64,000 nt of DNA from an uncultured Agathobacter sp. (GCA_910587655.1 CAJUND010000015.1:13773-77772), one strand, 5' to 3'. Numbered from the stretch's first letter, positions 53,134-60,844 are shown. Notes: generated by a model from the sequence alone, not told the origin. Numbers and translations are program-made.

Positions 53134-53236
53134 GAGTTATAAAAAAGTGCGTATTTGTGAGAGTGGAAGAAATTTTTATAATAAGAATTACAGAGAGCAG
53201 AACAGCTCCCTGAATACTTAAATGGAGGTAACTGCA

Positions 53237-53358
53237 ATGGCACTTTCTAACTTAACTGGATGGAACGCAAACAATATAGGTTCAGCCTGCGGGGCTTCTG
53301 ACAAACCGGAAAAAAACCGGCGGCTTGTGGTTCAGCTTGTGGAGCCGGCGACAAGTAG
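53237..53358 (+). CDS. Cys-rich RiPP precursor candidate, needs a -1 frameshift
   Basis: Start ATG 53237 with GGAGGT 7 bases upstream. The zero frame reads MALSNLTGWNANNIGSACGA, then SDKPEK, then meaningless sequence to 53452. The segment GAAAAAAAC contains A_AAA_AAC aligned with the zero frame. A -1 slip there continues with PAACGSACGAGDK and a stop at 53358, giving a 40-residue peptide. The core would then carry a repeated ACGA.D-type motif (ACGASDK and ACGAGDK) plus another ACGS, as in clostridial Cys-rich peptides modified by radical SAM/SPASM enzymes. The maturase gene follows directly. Alternatively the run lost one A (mutation or sequencing error). Precise family not verified. Confidence 0.65.
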
Positions 53359-53387
53359 ACGTTCTAAATTCTTCCCCAAATGTGTTT

Positions 53388-53446
53388 CCGGTGGGAAATA
53401 TCCCACCGGGAGCATACGAGATTTTTTCGGTGGCGGGCTTTTTTTT
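53388..53446 (+). terminator. Hairpin and possible attenuator between peptide and maturase genes
   Basis: CCGGTGGGA (53388-53396) and TCCCACCGG (53401-53409) make a perfect 9-base stem with an AATA loop. The right arm CCCACCG can instead pair with CGGTGGCGGG (53428-53437), which is followed by eight Ts (terminator). The two structures exclude each other, so differential expression of peptide and enzyme is possible. Confidence 0.5.
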
Positions 53447-53490
53447 GCCTAAACCGATTTCATATAAAAAGGCAAAGCGAGGTATGCGGA

Positions 53491-54525
53491 ATGAAGCAAT
53501 ATTTTTCTTTTCAATGGCACATTACGGATGAGTGTGACCAGCGGTGCAGGCACTGCTACATTTATTCAGGAGATGTACACAAAAAAATTGATTTCATGAA
53601 TTGGCAGCAGATACAGGATACGTTCTATAACTGTCTTGATTTTTGTAAGGTTTACAACCGCTTGCCTTATTTCTATATTACCGGCGGTGATCCAATCCTG
53701 CATCCGGATTTTTGGAGGCTGTTGAAACTGCTTCACGAACACAGCATACCATTTACCATTCTTGGAAATCCTTTTCACTTAGACGATCAGATATGCCGTG
53801 AGCTGAGGTTATACGGCTGTGAGAAATATCAGCTGTCTATCGACGGGCTTCGTGAAACGCATGACTGGTTCCGAAAACCCGGCTCCTACGACTGCACCAT
53901 GGAAAAGATTGACTGCATTAACCGTGCGGGAATCCGCAGCGTGGTTATGACGACTGTTTCCAGAACAAACCGTATGGAGATTCCCGGCATTATTGATGCT
54001 GTTGTAAAAGCAGGTGCGAATGTATTTGCCTTTTCACGTTATGTTCCCAGCGGCGGAGATCTGGATGCAGGCATGACGCCGCTGGAATATCGGGAACTGC
54101 TTGCAATATGTGATAAAAAATTCAAAGAATATGAGGCGGAGGGCTGTAAGACATATTTTAATAAAAAGGATCATTTGTGGACGCTGTATGAATACGAAAC
54201 GGGATCTTTCAAAATTCCCGAAACTGCAGAGGACGGAATGATTTACGGTGGCTGCAACTGCGGCAACTGCCATATCACGATTCTTCCCACGGGTGACGTC
54301 TTTGCCTGCCGCCGGGTAGCTGACAGCAAAGTGGGCAATGTGTTCAGAGACAGGCTTGCGGATGTCTGGGTATGTGAAATGGAAGCCTACCGGGACTATA
54401 AAAAATTTGAAAAATGTTCAAAGTGTGAGCTGCTGGCGTTCTGCCGAGGCTGTCCCGCCGTTGCAAAAGGAACAGGCGGAAATTATTATGCTGCTGACCC
54501 GCAATGCTGGAAGGAGGTTGTTTAA
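53491..54525 (+). CDS. Radical SAM/SPASM peptide maturase
   Basis: A 344-residue protein. ATG 53491 (MKQYFSFQWHITDECDQRC) follows GCGAGG and is chosen over in-frame upstream codons lying in the hairpin. The radical SAM cluster motif is CDQRCRHC (Cx3Cx2C). The C-terminal third has SPASM-type cysteines (GGCNCGNCHITILPTGDV, CRRVAD, CSKCELLAFCRGCPAV, and a last Cys near the end), which bind auxiliary Fe-S clusters. Such enzymes install thioether or other crosslinks in RiPP precursors. It lies 130 bases after the Cys-rich peptide and 2 bases before a nitroreductase gene. Confidence 0.88.
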   Translation: MKQYFSFQWHITDECDQRCRHCYIYSGDVHKKIDFMNWQQIQDTFYNCLDFCKVYNRLPYFYITGGDPILHPDFWRLLKLLHEHSIPFTILGNPFHLDDQICRELRLYGCEKYQLSIDGLRETHDWFRKPGSYDCTMEKIDCINRAGIRSVVMTTVSRTNRMEIPGIIDAVVKAGANVFAFSRYVPSGGDLDAGMTPLEYRELLAICDKKFKEYEAEGCKTYFNKKDHLWTLYEYETGSFKIPETAEDGMIYGGCNCGNCHITILPTGDVFACRRVADSKVGNVFRDRLADVWVCEMEAYRDYKKFEKCSKCELLAFCRGCPAVAKGTGGNYYAADPQCWKEVV

Positions 54526-54527
54526 AA

Positions 54528-55115
54528 ATGAATGAAACATTGAAGACAATTTTACATCGGCGGTCGATTCGCAGATTTGACGAAAAACAGATCGAAGAGG
54601 ACGCTTTGCAGAAGATTTTACAGGCTGGATTGTATGCCCCAAGCGCAGGCGGACGGCAGGGCGTAATCTTTGCCGTCTGTCAGACAAAAGAGATAAATGA
54701 GCAGCTTGGAAAAATCAAGCGGGCAAATTCCAGTCCCCGTATGGCTACGGCTGTAAGCTATGTGTCCAGGGAGCAGCCCAGCATTGCCGATGACCCCAGT
54801 CTGCAAAATGCCTTTTACGATGCGCCTACGGTCATTACCCTGTTTGCTCCGAAAAACTTCCTCTTTTCCCCGGAGGATTGCGCCATTGCCGCCGAAAATA
54901 TGATGCTGGCAGCTGATTCCCTCGGTATCGGTTCCTGTTATATCGGTCAGGGCTGGAACGCTTTTGCAGATTCTTATGGGCAGGAAATTTTGAAGAAGTG
55001 GGGAATCCCCGTGGACCACTATGCGGTCATGCAGCTTTTGCTTGGTTATTCCCGCGGGGGTGATCCGCATCCCACACCGAAACAAAGAAAAGAAGGACGT
55101 ATACTGCGATTTTAG
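54528..55115 (+). CDS. Nitroreductase-family flavoprotein
   Basis: A 195-residue protein, AGGAGG upstream, starting 2 bases after the maturase. Family features: ILHRRSIRRFDEKQIEEDAL (FMN-binding arginines), YAPSAGGRQGVIFAV, and ENMMLAADSLGIGSCYIG. It uses FMN and NAD(P)H to reduce nitro or quinone compounds, or may act on the RiPP. In HxlR-controlled operons nitroreductases are common, so it could also be a stress gene. Confidence 0.85.
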   Translation: MNETLKTILHRRSIRRFDEKQIEEDALQKILQAGLYAPSAGGRQGVIFAVCQTKEINEQLGKIKRANSSPRMATAVSYVSREQPSIADDPSLQNAFYDAPTVITLFAPKNFLFSPEDCAIAAENMMLAADSLGIGSCYIGQGWNAFADSYGQEILKKWGIPVDHYAVMQLLLGYSRGGDPHPTPKQRKEGRILRF

Positions 55116-55128
55116 GGAGGTATTTGTT

Positions 55129-55749
55129 ATGGATGCAGAAACTTGTATGGAAAAATTAAAGCTTGTCGGCGTTTTATCCTTTGCAACGGTTGACGGTGAG
55201 GGAAACCCGCAGATTCGATGTATCAGCGCGATTCATTTCGATAAAGACAGCTTCTGTTTTTTTACGGCGAGAGGAAAAAATTTTTGCCGTGAACTTCTTG
55301 AAAACGGCAAAGTTCAAATACTGGCTTATACACGCTTCAAGGAAATGATACGGCTGTCTGCAAAGGCTGTGCCTGCCCCTGAATCGGAGCAGGAAGAAAA
55401 GATTAACATGATTTTTTCCGAACAGCTATATCTGGCAAATGTTTATCCTGGCGACACCCGGAAAATCGGGATTATTTTTGAGGTGAAACATGGCGAAATA
55501 GAATATTTTCATCTGGGTGTAAATCCAATTTTTCGGGAAAACTATACGCTTGGGGAAGGGACGATTTCGGAAAAAGGGTATTTCATTACCAATAGCTGCA
55601 TTGGCTGCGGAAAATGCCAAAAATGCTGCCCGCAGAAATGCATCGCGCAGGGGAAGCCCTTCCATATCCAGCAGGAACACTGCCTGCACTGCGGAAGTTG
55701 TTATGATAACTGTCCTGTAAAGGCGGTTCAGAAACGAGGTGGAAAATGA
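55129..55749 (+). CDS. Pyridoxamine-oxidase-fold flavoprotein fused to 2[4Fe-4S] ferredoxin
   Basis: A 206-residue protein; ATG 55129 with GGAGG 6 bases upstream. Residues 1-130 have the split-barrel PPOX fold (VGVLSFATVDGEGNPQIRCI, FFTARGKNFCREL). The C-terminus carries two 4Fe-4S motifs, CIGCGKCQKCCPQKC and CLHCGSCYDNCPVKA. It could transfer electrons between flavin and Fe-S enzymes, for example to the maturase encoded upstream (inference). It ends the operon. Beyond it begins a pseudogene. Confidence 0.85.
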   Translation: MDAETCMEKLKLVGVLSFATVDGEGNPQIRCISAIHFDKDSFCFFTARGKNFCRELLENGKVQILAYTRFKEMIRLSAKAVPAPESEQEEKINMIFSEQLYLANVYPGDTRKIGIIFEVKHGEIEYFHLGVNPIFRENYTLGEGTISEKGYFITNSCIGCGKCQKCCPQKCIAQGKPFHIQQEHCLHCGSCYDNCPVKAVQKRGGK

Positions 55750-55763
55750 TGGTGAGACAGAGA

Positions 55764-56300
55764 TTTCCAGGGCAATTGCTGCAAGTACCTTATTTTTGTC
55801 CTTTCCAGTTTCCGTATAAAACCGGTGGGTGTTGTGCGTATCAAGAAGATTCAGCATCATACGGTTTACCTGGTCCATATTCCGCATCAGATTGGCGTTT
55901 AATTTATCTGCTATTTTCTCTGCAGTAAATACGCCTTTGGAAACCGCCGCCAGAAATCATGGGAAACCTCGTCAGACACATTCAGACGCCAGCCGTCGAT
56001 GTCAGCCTCCCGGATCCTGTAAATCGCCACATCAATCAGAAACTTTTGAACCTCTTCATTTGGGGAATTCAGCTTCGGCATATAGCTACATACGACAGTG
56101 GTTAAATACGGCATCCATTACCACACGGATATTTTTCTGATGGGCGGTCTGTACTAGCTTTTTTAACACTTCCAAGCTTCTATATGTAATCCATTTTTTC
56201 TGTAATACCCGTCAGGTCCCCCCCCCCGGCAAAGCTTTTGGGCGTCGGCAGTCCGTTCCACTCCATGTTTACATAGGAGGTATCTTTTTTATGCTCCCCT
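55764..56300 (-). pseudogene. Decayed copy of the GH13 neopullulanase gene
   Basis: The stretch matches the minus-strand GH13 gene at 47322-49028 closely but in pieces: 47695-47870, 48004-48174, 48290-48371 and 48466-48590 of that gene in order. Sequences between are missing. At two junctions the intact gene has short direct repeats flanking the lost part (GCCTTT, 139 bases lost; CCAAGCT, 101 bases lost), the mark of slippage deletions. Active-site motif regions are lost or out of frame. It is dead. Confidence 0.85.
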
Positions 56301-56301
56301 G

Positions 56302-56440
56302 CCGGATCATGGTGTCATCTATGCAGAGGAGTACCGGATGTGTTTCAAGTGAACCAGGAACCAGCCGGAGGGCGGGTCTGGCTGTGGCATTCATAAAGAC
56401 GGCACAGTCAGCCTTTGCACAGGAACAGTGTTTCGGCAGT
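56302..56440 (-). pseudogene. DDE transposase fragment
   Basis: The minus strand encodes LVPGSLETHPVLLCIDDTMI, resembling the first catalytic Asp region (IDDT) of IS4/IS701-type transposases. It is a short remnant abutting the amylase pseudogene, and suggests that an insertion element took part in the rearrangement. Confidence 0.5.
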
Positions 56441-56509
56441 TGGAGCTGGGAATGTAACAAAATATGCAGAAAAATATTTATAAAGCCTACCAATTATGTG
56501 TTTGTCGTT

Positions 56510-56571
56510 GTATAATAAGTTTGTCGTATGAGATTACTTCTTTCGTTTTTTAGTTGCCAAACTTATTATAC
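56510..56571. repeat. 14-base inverted repeat near the transposase remnant
   Basis: GTATAATAAGTTTG (56510-56523) and CAAACTTATTATAC (56558-56571) are perfectly complementary. It could be an IS end or a hairpin; it lies on the side expected for the 5' end of the remnant transposase. Confidence 0.5.
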
Positions 56572-56669
56572 ACCAAAGTGTCTCGTGCGGCATTTTTTTA
56601 AAAAGTTGTAAAGTGGTGTACAATAAATAAAAGCTGATAAATGGCAAATGCAAAGGGAAGGTAATTCGT

Positions 56670-56875
56670 ATGTATTTATCCAGTATTCATATTGAAAATT
56701 TAAAAATGAGATTGATACAATTTAGAGAGTTCGGGAGCTGTCAGAGGTAGCATATAATAAAGGAGCGCTGTTTCTTACAGATGCAGTGCAAGCTGTAAGC
56801 AATATTGCACCGAATGGATTTAAAGAGAATAGAAATTGTAACCCAGCTGATACAAATTGTGGAAAGCATGAATGA
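56670..56875 (+). pseudogene. Chimeric remnant: ATPase start plus cysteine desulfurase fragment
   Basis: ATG 56670 behind AAGGGAAGG begins MYLSSIHIENLKM, the N-terminus typical of OLD/RecF-like AAA ATPases, but stops near 56750. In another frame, from about 56732, the sequence is RELSEVAYNKGALFLTDAVQ, then AVSNIAP: the cofactor-lysine-upstream region of NifS/IscS-type cysteine desulfurases (FHTDAVQAVG in relatives). Both are too short to work. Two unrelated gene pieces lie side by side. Confidence 0.5.
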
Positions 56876-56893
56876 AGGCAGGTAATAAGTATT

Positions 56894-58411
56894 ATGAATA
56901 TGCAGGAATTAAAACAGTTAATTTATAAAGGCGAGAAAGTAGACATAGAGTGTAAAGAAGCAGAAAGCAATGTGCCGCGTTCTGCCTATGAGTCGTATTC
57001 TGCTTTTGCTAATACAAAAGGCGGCTATATTATTCTAGGAGTGAAGGAAGATAAAAAGAAAACATTTCCAGAAGAAAGATTTATGATACAGGGAATTCAA
57101 AATTCAAAGAAACAGGTAGAGGATTTTTGGAACACCATTAACAGCAGTAAGGTCAATCGTAATATTCTGAAAGATGAAGACGTATTTATTGTGGAAGAGT
57201 CTGGAATTAGCCTGATTGTGATTAATGTGCCTAGAGCTGATTATAAAATGCGTCCGATTTATGTTGGCGAAAATCCATACAAAGGGACATTCAAGCGAAA
57301 TAACGAAGGTGATTATCACGCAACGGAACATGAAATTAGAGGAATGATTCGAGACCAAAACCCGGATGGTAACGATGGAATGGTTTTAGAATATTATACA
57401 ATGGACGATATTGACAAGGAAACATTGCGGAAATACCGGCAGATTTTTGAAATCAGGAATGACGGACATGTCTGGAATGCCCTTGACGACAAGTCATTTC
57501 TGGAAAAACTTGGAGGATACAGAAAGGACAGAAGGGAGGGCAAGGAGGGACTGACACTTGCAGGTCTGATGATGTTTGGAGACGGACTTGCCATACGGGA
57601 TGAGTTTGACAATATTTTTATGGATTACCGCAATGAAAGCGAAATTACAATGGATATTCGATGGAATGACAGGATTACCTACGATGGAACATGGGAGAAT
57701 AATCTGTTTAATTTTTTTACAAAAGTTACGCCGAAATTAACGGAGGATTTGAAGAAACCATTTAAGCTTGAGGGAATACAGCGGATAGATGAAACTCCGG
57801 TACACAAAGCGGTGAGGGAAGCATTTGTAAACCTTATAATACATGCCGACTATTTGATGGATGCAGGTGTTCTGAAAGTGATAAAAAAGTCAAATGGATT
57901 TGAATTTACGAATCCGGGTATTCTGAAGCTTCCGCTGGAGGACATTTATCGGGGAGGAAATTCAAAATCGAGAAACCCGCATATGCAGACCATGCTTAGA
58001 ATGGTTGGATTTGGGGACAATGCAGGCTCCGGATTTCCCTCCATTTTGGCAACTTGGGAAGAAGAGGGCTGGGTGCAGCCAGAACTGACAGAAGATACCG
58101 CCCTTAATCAAGTAACGCTTTATCTAAAAATGATTCCGAAACATGGAGAACAATCAAGAAAAAAAACAGCAGAAAAATCAGCAGAATCAGCAGAAAAATC
58201 AGCAGAATCACAAGAGGCATTGTTATCAGAAAGGCAGAAGCAAATACTTGCGTGCATGGAGTTAGAAGTATTATATAGGACAGAAGAAATTGCTGAAAAA
58301 ATAGGATTAAAAGGACCAAGGACAAGGCAGTTATTGAATGAACTGGTGGCAATGGGCAGATTAACCTGCACAGCAGCTACTAAAAACAGAAGGTATATAA
58401 GGGTTGAATAA
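56894..58411 (+). CDS. AlbA_2/Schlafen-type ATP-binding protein with wHTH
   Basis: A 505-residue protein. N-terminal AlbA_2 domain (DIECKEAESNVPRSAYESYS, FANTKGGYIILGV). The middle has the HATPase_c_4 pattern: AVREAFVNLIIHADY, NPGILKLPLEDIYRGGNSKSR and GDNAGSGFPSIL. A low-complexity linker with repeated KSAES units precedes a C-terminal winged helix (ILACMELEVLYRTEEIAEKIG). The family is often annotated as RecG-like or DNA-binding regulator; exact role unknown. Start uncertain between 56894 and 56900. It stands among remnants but is itself intact. Confidence 0.8.
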   Translation: MNMQELKQLIYKGEKVDIECKEAESNVPRSAYESYSAFANTKGGYIILGVKEDKKKTFPEERFMIQGIQNSKKQVEDFWNTINSSKVNRNILKDEDVFIVEESGISLIVINVPRADYKMRPIYVGENPYKGTFKRNNEGDYHATEHEIRGMIRDQNPDGNDGMVLEYYTMDDIDKETLRKYRQIFEIRNDGHVWNALDDKSFLEKLGGYRKDRREGKEGLTLAGLMMFGDGLAIRDEFDNIFMDYRNESEITMDIRWNDRITYDGTWENNLFNFFTKVTPKLTEDLKKPFKLEGIQRIDETPVHKAVREAFVNLIIHADYLMDAGVLKVIKKSNGFEFTNPGILKLPLEDIYRGGNSKSRNPHMQTMLRMVGFGDNAGSGFPSILATWEEEGWVQPELTEDTALNQVTLYLKMIPKHGEQSRKKTAEKSAESAEKSAESQEALLSERQKQILACMELEVLYRTEEIAEKIGLKGPRTRQLLNELVAMGRLTCTAATKNRRYIRVE

Positions 58412-58517
58412 AGCAGGAAATGACGTGAAATACGCTAATCGTTATATACTAAGAAGAAATTATTTGCGATTGGAATATATATCGTTACCTTCAATGCTTA
58501 GATGGATGAAATGAAAA

Positions 58518-58841
58518 ATGGCTGAGCCTTCAAAAAGGGACTGGAAATTATACAGGGAGACAATTGGTGGATGGCAGGAACATTACATGGAGAATTTGGT
58601 AAAGGAATATGCGGACTATTTGTGCAGCGACTTGCCTGCATCCACCAAGTTTTGGGAGATGGAAAAAAGGATTAAGAGAGACAGGAAAACGCCAGGGGTT
58701 TGTATTGAGTTAAGGAAATCTGACATGTTTTGGGATATTGCCGGACTGATTAATGATAAGGTTATTTCGATGGATGATTTGGAAGAATTTAGTGACGATT
58801 TAAAAGGGGCGGTAGCGTTGATTTTGAGGAGATGTTTCTGA
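58518..58841 (+). CDS. Small helical protein of unknown function
   Basis: A 107-residue charged protein starting MAEPSKRDWKLYRETIGGWQ. The segment SDLPASTKFWEMEKRIKRDR and a hydrophobic end (ALILRRCF) are visible; the family appears in Lachnospiraceae genomes, but no function is known to me. Only a weak ribosome binding site is seen. It ends where a TetR remnant begins on the other strand. Confidence 0.55.
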   Translation: MAEPSKRDWKLYRETIGGWQEHYMENLVKEYADYLCSDLPASTKFWEMEKRIKRDRKTPGVCIELRKSDMFWDIAGLINDKVISMDDLEEFSDDLKGAVALILRRCF

Positions 58842-59135
58842 CTTTGGAACAGTCGTTTCATTTCTTCTGTCGATTCCTTCATTCCCCTCTGAAACCATAC
58901 CTCTGTCCAGCCATACAGGCTGTATGCGACAAATGTATTCGCATAAGTCTCAGCTTTGGGCAGGTCCGGTTTTAATCCCATCATGTTCAGAATGACATCT
59001 TTTAGCAGATAAATAAGATGGCGTTCATTCAGAAGCTGGTAAAATGTTTTATGCTGTTCAAAATGTTTGAATATCATGCCGATAACGGAACTAAGTGGAA
59101 TACTGTTGTCTTTCTCCCAGTCATTTCTCGGATGA
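58838..59135 (-). pseudogene. TetR-family regulator, C-terminal remnant
   Basis: The minus strand reads NSIPLSSVIGMIFKHFEQHK, then TFYQLLNERHLIYLLKDVIL and ANTFVAYSLYGWTEVWFQRG, matching the ligand-binding C-terminal domain of clostridial TetR proteins (TetR_C-type). The N-terminal DNA-binding part is missing beyond about 59135, where a different, plus-strand fragment begins. Confidence 0.6.
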
Positions 59136-59676
59136 TATCTTTACAAATTATTTCCCGGATGCGGAAAGTAAAAATGTTCTGGTAGACGCTTCGCTGCTTC
59201 TGCACGAGGACTGGCATACCATTGCAACGGATGTCTGGCAGACTCCGAAGGAAATATCGGATAAACTGACAGGTAATAACCTTACACTGGACTGTCTGGC
59301 TGCATTACATAAAAAGTACGGTGATGATATCCATCTCCTGTTTGACTGTTCCACGAGAGACGGCGATCTTGCTAAAGTACAAAATTATTTTGATACAGGC
59401 GTGATGGATGTTACGGAAAAAGAAGCAGACATTTACCAGCAGATATTGAGAGATACGATTCCGCAGTTTAAGGAAATCGATGTGAGCCTGTTTATCTGGG
59501 ATGGCGTTGCGTGGTATGACGATCCGAGAAATATGACGGCACATACCATTATCGCAACTCCCGCCGTATGGCTTCCTTTTGACGGGCAGAAACAATCTGT
59601 TTCCGGATGGCTTGCGGATGCGGTAAACGGCGATTTGAAAGACTACGGGCTTGATTTAGTGGATAAACAGTATTAA
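59136..59676 (+). pseudogene. C-terminal fragment of an unidentified protein
   Basis: The frame is open from 59095 but its first codons overlap the TetR remnant. Real-looking sequence starts near 59136 (FTNYFPDAESKNVLVDASLL) and runs to the stop at 59676, with acidic and aromatic composition (DVSLFIWDGVAWYDDPRNMT). No natural start or ribosome binding site is seen, so the 5' end was probably lost in the same deletion that truncated the TetR gene. I do not recognise the family. Confidence 0.45.
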
Positions 59677-59701
59677 CTGATATGCATTATAGAGAAACAG
59701 A

Positions 59702-59750
59702 TTGACAAACCCGTGCCAGGATAATATAATTAAACCGTAGGTTTAATTAT
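59702..59750 (+). promoter_or_regulatory. Consensus promoter with 11-base palindromic operator
   Basis: A perfect TTGACA (59702-59707) and TATAAT (59725-59730) separated by 17 bases. Over the -10 and start lies a perfect inverted repeat: ATAATTAAACC (59726-59736) and GGTTTAATTAT (59740-59750), with a GTA spacer. It is the expected operator for the TetR regulator immediately downstream, so autorepression is likely. Confidence 0.8.
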
Positions 59751-59767
59751 TGAAAAGGGGAATGAAA

Positions 59768-60409
59768 ATGGCACGCAGGAAAAAAGAACCAAAAAGCGTA
59801 CACAGGGAAAATATTGCAGCGGCAGCTTCCGCATTATTTCTGGAGAAAGGTATTACGGCAACTTCCATGAACGACATAGCGAAAACTGCCGGATACAGCA
59901 AAGCGACATTATATGTGTACTTTGAGAACAAGGAGGAAATTGTCGGTTTTTTAGTATTGACCAGTATGAAAAAACTATACGGCTATATCACTTCTGCACT
60001 GGAACAGGAGGAGACAACAAAGGCAAGGTATGATTTGATTTGCCAGGGGCTGGTCTGGTACCAGGAGGAATTTCCTTTTTATTTCAAAACGGTGCTTGAT
60101 AAAATAAATATTGATTTTGAAGGCCGGGATTATCTGCCCGAAGAAAAAGAAACTTATCAAATCGGGGAAGAAATAAATGAAAAACTGAAGGATTTTTTAA
60201 TATCCGGTATAAAAAAAGGTGAACTGCGCGATGATTTAGCAATCATGCCTACTATCTTTAATTTTTGGGGAATGCTGTCAGGGCTTATTCAGTTTGCGGC
60301 AAATAAAGAAGAATATATAGAAAAAGAGATGCACTTATCGAAAAAACAGTTTTTAGAATATGGCTTTGATATGCTGTACCGTTCAATCCAAAAGGAACAA
60401 ACGAAATAA
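59768..60409 (+). CDS. TetR/AcrR-family regulator
   Basis: A 213-residue protein; ATG 59768 lies 8 bases after AAAAGGGG. The TetR HTH is clear at the N-terminus: NIAAAASALFLEKGITATSM, then DIAKTAGYSKATLYVYFENK. The C-terminal ligand region has YDLICQGLVWYQEEFPFYFK. A consensus promoter with a perfect palindrome just upstream points to autorepression. It probably also controls the FMN-binding protein 27 bases downstream. Confidence 0.88.
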   Translation: MARRKKEPKSVHRENIAAAASALFLEKGITATSMNDIAKTAGYSKATLYVYFENKEEIVGFLVLTSMKKLYGYITSALEQEETTKARYDLICQGLVWYQEEFPFYFKTVLDKINIDFEGRDYLPEEKETYQIGEEINEKLKDFLISGIKKGELRDDLAIMPTIFNFWGMLSGLIQFAANKEEYIEKEMHLSKKQFLEYGFDMLYRSIQKEQTK

Positions 60410-60436
60410 ATATGAACAGAAAATGAGGTGTTTCAA

Positions 60437-60844
60437 ATGAGGGTATACCAGAAAAAAATAATTTTACTTGTTATTTTATTCCTTTTCCTTGTCGGTCTGA
60501 TTCTGGGTGCAGTTTATTTGAAAAATGTTGCTGATTATAAACAGGCTGTAAAGGAAACTGTTATTGATGAAATAAATATTGCTGATGTTTCCGACGGTGT
60601 TTATGTCGGAGAATATGATGTGGATTTTATCTATGCCAAAGTGGAGGTAACTGTAGAAAATGCAAAAATTGTAAGCATTAACATCCTGGAGCACCGGCAT
60701 GAACGTGGTAAAGCTGCAGAAACCGTTACAGATAAAATAATTGATGAACAGAAGATTGATGTTGAAGCAGTATCTGGCGCCACAAATTCAAGTACTGTCA
60801 TCAAGAAGGCTGTTGAAAATGCCATGAAAGGAACGGCATTATAG
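60437..60844 (+). CDS. FMN-binding domain protein, membrane-anchored
   Basis: A 135-residue protein; ATG 60437 with GAGGTG upstream. One N-terminal TM (IILLVILFLFLVGLILGAVY), then a single FMN_bind domain ending in AVSGATNSSTVIKKAVENAM. The SGAT(x)S/T motif is the site where ApbE attaches FMN covalently to threonine. Such extracellular flavin proteins move electrons at the membrane surface, as in flavin-based extracellular electron transfer. It follows the TetR gene by 27 bases and is probably its target. Confidence 0.85.
   Translation: MRVYQKKIILLVILFLFLVGLILGAVYLKNVADYKQAVKETVIDEINIADVSDGVYVGEYDVDFIYAKVEVTVENAKIVSINILEHRHERGKAAETVTDKIIDEQKIDVEAVSGATNSSTVIKKAVENAMKGTAL

Noticed and set aside
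58140..58220. AAAATCAGCAGAATCAG-type repeats considered as a CRISPR-like or phase-variable array
   Set aside because: The repeats are in frame, few and without spacers. They code a KSAES linker, so they are coding low-complexity sequence.
58104..58371. Minus-strand frames rich in Leu and Ile within the AlbA_2-type gene
   Set aside because: They arise from the Lys/Ser/Glu-rich repeats of the plus-strand linker read backwards; no start signals.
59095..59676. Full 193-residue protein from ATG 59095
   Set aside because: The first 14 residues are antisense to the TetR remnant and there is no ribosome binding site; treated as a truncated fragment.
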